A stretch of DNA of 11,597 nucleotides, from NCBI GenBank assembly GCA_963623875.1, contig CAVFNL010000043.1:1-11597 (forward strand), written 5' to 3'. A program made the translations under genes and the position numbers. Under the pieces are notes generated by a model. The model saw only the letters and a list, made by a program, of their open reading frames with translations, did no database searches and had not been told where the DNA came from. The stretch's first letter is position 1, and the number at the start of each line of letters is the position of its first letter. Origin of the DNA: UBA3206 sp963623875 (GTDB lineage Bacteria; Bacillota_I; Bacilli_A; Acholeplasmatales; Anaeroplasmataceae). Below, piece after piece: positions 7,947 through 11,597 of the stretch.

Positions 7947-9245
7947 TTATTTTTTACAATGACTACAAGATGAATTAGAAACTAAATAATCATAAATATA
8001 ATCATATATTGAATCAAGAGAGATTGATTCTTGTGTTTTTAATTGATTATTTTTAATATTTACTGTATTATTTTTGATTTCATCATCACCTATAATCGCA
8101 GTAAACATTGGATTTAATTTATCAGCAAGTTTAAATTGGGTTTTAAGTGATTTGTTAGAATAATCCATTTCACTAATTAAACCACCCATACGGCATTTAT
8201 TTAATATTTCGGATGCCTTATATATTGCACTATCTCCCATCGCAATTATGAATAAATGAGACATAGGCTCTTTTACAAGTTTCTTTCCTTCACTTTCAAG
8301 GGCAAATAACAATCTTTCAAGCCCAAACGCAAGGCCACATGATGGTGTATCTGGTCCACCTAATTCTTTAATTAGATTATTGTATCTACCACCTGCACAA
8401 ATTACATTTTGTGCACCAAGATCAGCACAATCAACTTCGATTTCAAACACTGTATGGGTATAATAGTCAAGTCCACGTACTAAATTATAATCTATTTCAT
8501 AATCAATATTTAAATTCTTAAGTCCCTCTAAAACTTCTGCAAAATGTTTTTTTGAAACGTCATTTAAATAATCATTAATTTTAGGAGCCCCTTTAAAATA
8601 ATCTTTATTGTGATCTACTTTACAATCAAGTATTCTTAATGGATTTTTATGAAGTCTTATTTTACAGTCTTCACATAAATCATCTTCATATTGTTTAAAA
8701 TAATCTACTAAAACATTCTTATATTGGCTTCTTGATTCTTCATCACCAATAGAATTAATTTTAACTTTAATCCCAGAGAGTCCAAATTCTTTAATTATAG
8801 CGACAGCGCAAGATATAACTTCAACATCCATTAGTGGTGATGGTGAACCTAAAGCTTCAATTCCAAATTGATGAAATTGACGTTGTCTTCCTCTTTGCGC
8901 TCTTTCATATCTAAACATAGGTCCCATATAAAATAGTTTTGATACAGGATTTGTAACATATAATTTATTTTCAATAAAAGCTCTAGCAACTCCAGCAGTA
9001 CCCTCAGGTCTTAGAGTCATCATTCTATCTCCTCTATCTTTAAAATCATATGTTTCTTTAGTTACCATATCAGATGAATCATTTTGATTTCTATGAAATA
9101 ATTCACCAGATTCAAATATAGGTGTTCTAATTTCAGAGAAATTATAAAGTTTACAAACTTTTCTAATTCTTCCTTCCATCATAACCCACTTCAAAGATTC
9201 ATCTTGAAGTATATCAACAGTTCCTTTTGGTTTTGCAATAGTCAT
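7947..9245 (-). CDS. hisS: Histidyl-tRNA synthetase
   Basis: HisRS charges tRNA-His in the cytoplasm. The 432-residue protein has the normal length and all class II landmarks: TLRPEGTAG at 77-85, motif 2 RYERAQRGRQRQFHQFG at 112-128, the histidine-specific LVRGLDYYTHTVFE at 255-268, and motif 3 GLAFGLERLL at 304-313. The internal CEDC (191-194) with NPLRILDCK matches other Bacillota enzymes. The C-terminal anticodon-binding domain covers about 328-420 and ends in an extra SSCSHCKK tail. It is the first gene after the T-box leader, with AAGGAG (9253-9258) seven bases before the ATG, and is followed closely by aspS. Assignment is secure. Confidence 0.97.
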   Translation of the reverse strand: MTIAKPKGTVDILQDESLKWVMMEGRIRKVCKLYNFSEIRTPIFESGELFHRNQNDSSDMVTKETYDFKDRGDRMMTLRPEGTAGVARAFIENKLYVTNPVSKLFYMGPMFRYERAQRGRQRQFHQFGIEALGSPSPLMDVEVISCAVAIIKEFGLSGIKVKINSIGDEESRSQYKNVLVDYFKQYEDDLCEDCKIRLHKNPLRILDCKVDHNKDYFKGAPKINDYLNDVSKKHFAEVLEGLKNLNIDYEIDYNLVRGLDYYTHTVFEIEVDCADLGAQNVICAGGRYNNLIKELGGPDTPSCGLAFGLERLLFALESEGKKLVKEPMSHLFIIAMGDSAIYKASEILNKCRMGGLISEMDYSNKSLKTQFKLADKLNPMFTAIIGDDEIKNNTVNIKNNQLKTQESISLDSIYDYIYDYLVSNSSCSHCKK

Positions 9246-9264
9246 AATAAATCTCCTTCTTTAA

Positions 9265-9295
9265 AATAAAAACGTCCCAAAATTTAAGGACGCTT
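9265..9295 (-). terminator. Conditional terminator of the T-box leader
   Basis: AAGCGTCC (9288-9295) pairs with GGACGTTT (9270-9277), with a G-T pair, a loop of about ten bases and then TTATTTT. It forms when the tRNA is charged and the antiterminator is not held, stopping transcription before hisS. Confidence 0.93.
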
Positions 9296-9315
9296 AATAA
9301 ACGTGATACCACCTT
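9286..9315 (-). promoter_or_regulatory. T-box antiterminator
   Basis: AAGG (9312-9315) pairs with CCTT (9286-9289), and ACG (9302-9304) pairs with CGT (9290-9292). The seven-base bulge TGGTATC carries the TGGT that contacts the uncharged tRNA 3' end. It shares CGTCC with the terminator stem, so the two folds exclude each other. Confidence 0.9.
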
Positions 9316-9478
9316 AATTCTAGCAAAGCTAGCACTTAGGGCCGTTAACGCCTGGTACGTTGTAGATTAATACAAACTTGAAAGTGTCTTCATAAACATA
9401 ATTAATGGATTCTTTCACCAACAATCCTCGCTTAAAATAATTATTATCTATTACTGTTCTTCCATTCGTTATACAATA

Positions 9479-9507
9479 ATTTTAGCAAAATAAATAACTT
9501 TAGTAAA
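9479..9507 (-). promoter_or_regulatory. Sigma-A-type promoter of the T-box operon
   Basis: TTTACT (9502-9507) and TAAAAT (9479-9484) are separated by exactly 17 bases. The expected start is near 9472, just before the T-box leader. The -35 box begins directly after the stop codon of the aminotransferase gene. Confidence 0.75.
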
Positions 9508-9517
9508 CTATTTATTT
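9488..9517 (-). terminator. Possible weak AT-only hairpin at the end of the aminotransferase gene
   Basis: AAATAAATA (9509-9517) is a perfect inverted repeat of TATTTATTT (9488-9496). Four inner pairs including two G-T extend it to 13 bp with an ACTA loop. It overlaps the aminotransferase stop and the -35 box of the next promoter. It has no GC clamp, so termination would be weak, and some transcripts may read through into the T-box leader. Confidence 0.35.
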
Positions 9518-10671
9518 AACTTTTCAATAAACTTTTTAATTCTATCTAAAGCTTTTTTTAGTGAATCTATAGAATACGCATATGAAATACGAAGGAATCC
9601 TTCACCACAATCACCAAACGCAGTTCCAGGAACTACAACTACATGTTCCTGTTCAAGCAATTTAGTTGCAAATTCATCAGATGATAATCCAAATTTTTTA
9701 ATATTTGGGAACACATAGAATGCTCCATATGGTTCAAAACAATCAATCCCCATATTTTTAAATTCATGAATTAAAAATCTTCTTCTTTCATCATAAGCTT
9801 CTCTCATTTTTAGCACATCATCTTCACCATTTTTTAGTGCTTCAATAGCCGCATATTGTGAATTCGTTGGGGCACACATTATACAAAATTGATGAATTTT
9901 TGTCATTTGTTTAATAATTTCTTCAGGTCCGCATGCATATCCAAGACGCCATCCTGTCATGGAGAATGCTTTTGAGAAACCATTTATCATAATAGTTCTT
10001 TCCTTCATTCCAGGAAGTGATGCGATTGATACATGTTCACCTTTATATGTTAGGGCTGAATAAATCTCATCAGAGACAACAACTATATCATGTTTTACAC
10101 AAACTTCGGCTATATCTTTTAAATCACTATATTCCATGATAGCACCTGTTGGGTTATTTGGAAATGGTAATACTAAAATTTTAGTTTTAGAAGTTATTTT
10201 TTCTTCTAGTTCTTCTTTTGTAAGCCTAAATTCATTTTCTTCTTTTAGATTAATAATAACAGGGTTTCCACCTGCCAAAACAACAGTTGGAGTGTAGGCA
10301 ACATAAGATGGTTCAGGAATAATTACTTCGTCACCAAATTCAATCATAGATCTCATCGCAAGATCTATAGCTTCACTTCCACCAACTGTTACTAAACATT
10401 CACTTAGAGGATTATATGACACGTTAATATGCTTTAAGGTGTATTTACATATTTCTTCACGCAATTCTTTAAGTCCTGAATTAGATGTGTATATTGTCTT
10501 ACCTCTTTCAAGTGCATAAATTCCTTCTTCTCTAATATGCCATGGAGTTTCAAAATCAGGTTCACCAACTCCAAGAGAGATAACATCATCATATAGGGAT
10601 GCAATATCAAAAAATTTACGAATACCAGAAGGTTTAAGGTTTTCAACGGTGGAATTTATAAATTTTCTCAT
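9508..10671 (-). CDS. Class I/II PLP-dependent aminotransferase (AlaT/PatA-like)
   Basis: This 387-residue enzyme is a fold-type I aminotransferase of the AspC/AlaT/PatA subgroup. Landmarks are GVGEPDFETP (34-43), YTSNSGLKELR (61-71), the PNNPTG cofactor loop (171-176), D201 in VSDEIY, the PLP-binding lysine K234 in GFSKAFSMTGWR, and the substrate-carboxylate arginine R361 in FLRISYA. Its length is normal. The start overlaps the Lrp gene by four bases (ATGA), so the two are one operon. In Bacillus subtilis a YugG/AlaR-type Lrp regulator lies beside alanine transaminase YugH/AlaT; the similar pairing here favours pyruvate-alanine transamination. N-acetyl-diaminopimelate or aspartate aminotransferase (PatA) remains possible, as these enzymes are hard to tell apart by motif. 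AAGGATG upstream is a modest ribosome site. Confidence 0.93.
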   Translation of the reverse strand: MRKFINSTVENLKPSGIRKFFDIASLYDDVISLGVGEPDFETPWHIREEGIYALERGKTIYTSNSGLKELREEICKYTLKHINVSYNPLSECLVTVGGSEAIDLAMRSMIEFGDEVIIPEPSYVAYTPTVVLAGGNPVIINLKEENEFRLTKEELEEKITSKTKILVLPFPNNPTGAIMEYSDLKDIAEVCVKHDIVVVSDEIYSALTYKGEHVSIASLPGMKERTIMINGFSKAFSMTGWRLGYACGPEEIIKQMTKIHQFCIMCAPTNSQYAAIEALKNGEDDVLKMREAYDERRRFLIHEFKNMGIDCFEPYGAFYVFPNIKKFGLSSDEFATKLLEQEHVVVVPGTAFGDCGEGFLRISYAYSIDSLKKALDRIKKFIEKLNK

Positions 10672-11150
10672 GGTGTTACTATCATCCTTTCATCTTTTTC
10701 ATCTTCTTCTAAAATAGTTCCGTTATATTTGTATTTCTTTAATACAAAATGTGTAGCGGTAGATTGTATAGAGTCCATTGTAGAAAGTTTATTTGCGACA
10801 AAAAGCGCAACTTCTTTCATAGTACGTCCTTCAATAAGTACAGTAAAATCAAATCCACCAGACATTAAATATACCGCATCAACTTCATCAAATTTATATA
10901 TACGCTCAGCAATTTTGTCAAAACCATTTCCTCTTTGAGGTGTTACTTTAACTTCAATTAGAGCTGATACTTTTTCATTGTCAGTCTTTTCCCAATTGAT
11001 TAATGTGTGATAACCACATATAATTTTTTCTTTTTCCATTTGGCTAATCTCATTAGCTACTTCAGCTTCACTAATTCCAAGCATAACCGCGGCTTCACTT
11101 AGATTTATTCTACTATTCTTTTCGATTAATTTTAAAATTCTATCACGCAT
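10668..11150 (-). CDS. Lrp/AsnC-family transcriptional regulator (AlaR/YugG-like)
   Basis: The 160-residue protein has an N-terminal winged helix-turn-helix (about 3-50; recognition region SEAAVMLGISEAEVANEIS) and a C-terminal RAM ligand-binding domain (about 60-140) with VKVTPQRGNGFDKIAERIYKF and VDAVYLMSGGFDFTVLIEGR, where the SGGFD part belongs to the effector/oligomer interface. The sequence resembles Bacillus YugG (AlaR), a regulator of the neighbouring alanine transaminase gene, as I recall it. It overlaps the aminotransferase gene by four bases and ends in TGA, which shows that TGA is a stop in this genome. AAGGAG (11159-11164) lies eight bases upstream of the ATG. Auto- and operon-regulation through a palindrome at the promoter is plausible. 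The amino acid sensed is not shown by the sequence. Confidence 0.93.
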   Translation of the reverse strand: MRDRILKLIEKNSRINLSEAAVMLGISEAEVANEISQMEKEKIICGYHTLINWEKTDNEKVSALIEVKVTPQRGNGFDKIAERIYKFDEVDAVYLMSGGFDFTVLIEGRTMKEVALFVANKLSTMDSIQSTATHFVLKKYKYNGTILEEDEKDERMIVTP

Positions 11151-11204
11151 AACAAGATCTCCTTTTTGTATTATTTCATTTAATTTTAAAAAAATAAAAA
11201 TAAA

Positions 11205-11220
11205 ATATAATATATTATAT
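11205..11220. promoter_or_regulatory. 16-bp perfect palindrome over the -10 box, candidate operator
   Basis: ATATAATATATTATAT is a perfect inverted repeat covering the -10 box and the region of the transcription start. Its position suits autoregulation by the Lrp-type protein encoded immediately downstream. In such AT-rich DNA chance is a real alternative. Confidence 0.35.
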
Positions 11221-11242
11221 CACTTTTTATTCTATGTTTCAA
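11214..11242 (-). promoter_or_regulatory. Sigma-A promoter of the Lrp-aminotransferase operon
   Basis: TTGAAA (11237-11242), a 17-base spacer and a perfect TATAAT (11214-11219) form a near-consensus promoter. Transcription should start near 11207, giving an untranslated leader of about 57 nt that is A/T only in its first part. Confidence 0.8.
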
Positions 11243-11480
11243 ATTATTTTAAAAATAACACATCATACTACATATGTAAATATTAAATTTCATAATAATT
11301 AATTTATTATAAACTTTATATTTAACAAGCACCTCTTAGTAAGAATCTAATAATTCTTTTATCATCGTAATATATTAAATTAAAAGTCCATAAACACATT
11401 ATCCTATTAGTAAAAGCACACATAAATTTGTTTTAATTAAGAGTATAAACATACAAATAATGTTTAATATTTTAAAATAA
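11243..11480. other. AT-rich intergenic stretch with no supported gene
   Basis: Six-frame reading by eye shows only very short open frames. The longest noticed is a 33-codon frame on the - strand (11322-11423) with no ribosome site. I see no tRNA, rRNA, riboswitch or CRISPR pattern. A 6-bp hairpin near 11341-11358 has no strong T-run. Confidence 0.6.
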
Positions 11481-11528
11481 AAGCCATATAAAGAATAAAT
11501 TTAATTAATCTCTAAATGGCTTATTTTT
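11481..11528. terminator. Probable bidirectional terminator with long loop
   Basis: AAGCCAT (11481-11487) pairs with ATGGCTT (11516-11522), and AGA/TCT can pair further in. On the + strand the stem is followed by ATTTTT and on the - strand by TTATTTTA. The 28-base interior makes it less certain than the terminator at 3349. It would separate the Lrp operon from whatever lies beyond the right edge. Confidence 0.5.
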
Positions 11529-11551
11529 AAATGATATTTTAACATTGAAAG

Positions 11552-11597
11552 TGTCAAGATAAAATAAACCAGTTTGGTCAGGAAAAAATGAACCAAT
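11552..11597. mobile_element. Possible terminal repeat of an insertion sequence, cut by the window edge
   Basis: From TGTCAAG (11552) the sequence shows AACCAGTTTGGTCAGG and, 22 bases later, AACCAAT running off the edge. Each unit is an ACCA-to-TGGT inverted repeat. TGT-starting ends with spaced ACCA/TGGT repeats resemble, from memory, IS21-type element ends. No transposase is in view, so this is tentative. A GAAAA-preceded ATG at 11588 is too close to the edge to judge. Confidence 0.3.

Larger units (their letters stand above)
9246..9472 (-). promoter_or_regulatory. T-box riboswitch leader of the hisS-aspS operon
   Basis: The 227-nt leader reads uncharged tRNA and decides between termination and read-through. 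The Stem I tip is visible: AGCGA (9428-9432), then GGATT/AATCC (9423-9427 with 9407-9411) closing a loop with GGTG. The specifier loop has AGTA (9452-9455) opposite GAA (9389-9391), followed by GAC at 9386-9388, one A, and a GGAAG/CTTTC helix (9459-9463 with 9380-9384). This places the Asp codon GAC in the canonical position; a His codon CAC overlaps it at 9384-9386. A CTAGC-TTT-GCTAG hairpin (9321-9333) precedes the T-box sequence AAGGTGGTATCACG (9302-9315). The tRNA-contacting bases TGGT suit a discriminator A, or G by wobble. The transcription start is inferred from the promoter. Confidence 0.95.

Noticed and set aside
10434..10646. 70-codon open frame on the - strand
   Set aside because: Shifted frame inside the N-terminal half of the aminotransferase gene, whose reading frame has all family motifs.
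10729..10938. 69-codon open frame on the + strand
   Set aside because: Antisense to the RAM domain of the Lrp-type gene, with no ribosome site or recognisable product.
11341..11358. Small inverted repeat AAGAAT/ATTCTT as a terminator
   Set aside because: Only six A/T-rich pairs and no convincing T-run on either strand.
11322..11423. 33-codon frame on the - strand ending FLLRGAC, perhaps a gene remnant
   Set aside because: No ribosome site and too short; I could not tie it to any family, so chance in AT-rich DNA is simplest.

Overview
The window looks like chromosomal DNA of a low-GC Gram-positive bacterium (Bacillota, probably class Bacilli). The signs are AT-rich codon use, AGGAGG-type ribosome binding sites, a tRNA-sensing T-box leader, lspA followed by rluD as in Bacillus, and an Lrp-type regulator paired with an aminotransferase like the Bacillus alaR-alaT pair. 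TGA acts as a stop (end of the Lrp gene) and Trp is TGG, so the genetic code is standard and not that of mycoplasmas. A gut Erysipelotrichales/RF39-type lineage is possible but cannot be proved from this sequence.

Layout: (1) Bases 4-3372 (+) encode a very long, Trp-free, Lys/Asn/Ile-rich, probably coiled-coil protein that I do not recognise. It converges on the rest of the window across a shared bidirectional terminator. (2) Bases 3378-9507 (-) form one compact seven-gene operon read from a clear promoter and T-box riboswitch: hisS, aspS (archaeal-type), comEB, a PDZ-Lon membrane protease of the SepM/YlbL type, an unknown three-helix membrane protein, lspA and rluD. Gaps are 16 nt or less and three junctions overlap. 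(3) Bases 9508-11242 (-) hold an Lrp/AsnC regulator and a class I/II aminotransferase with an ATGA overlap, behind a near-consensus promoter whose -10 box lies in a perfect 16-bp palindrome. (4) Bases 11243-11597 are gene-poor, with a probable two-way terminator and, at the edge, sequence that may be the end of an insertion sequence.

How it works together: the T-box leader tests the charging state of a tRNA. Its specifier reads GAC (Asp) in the canonical position, with an overlapping CAC (His), which suits a leader driving both HisRS and AspRS. The five downstream genes (dCMP deaminase, regulatory protease, membrane protein, lipoprotein signal peptidase, rRNA pseudouridine synthase) have no visible promoter of their own, so they should inherit this control. 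The AspRS is the short archaeal/eukaryal form, often non-discriminating, sitting where relatives usually carry the longer bacterial enzyme.

I see no clear defence, CRISPR, phage or biosynthetic system. The most novel items are the 1122-residue coiled-coil protein, the small membrane protein, and the T-box with overlapping specifiers driving an archaeal-type AspRS.
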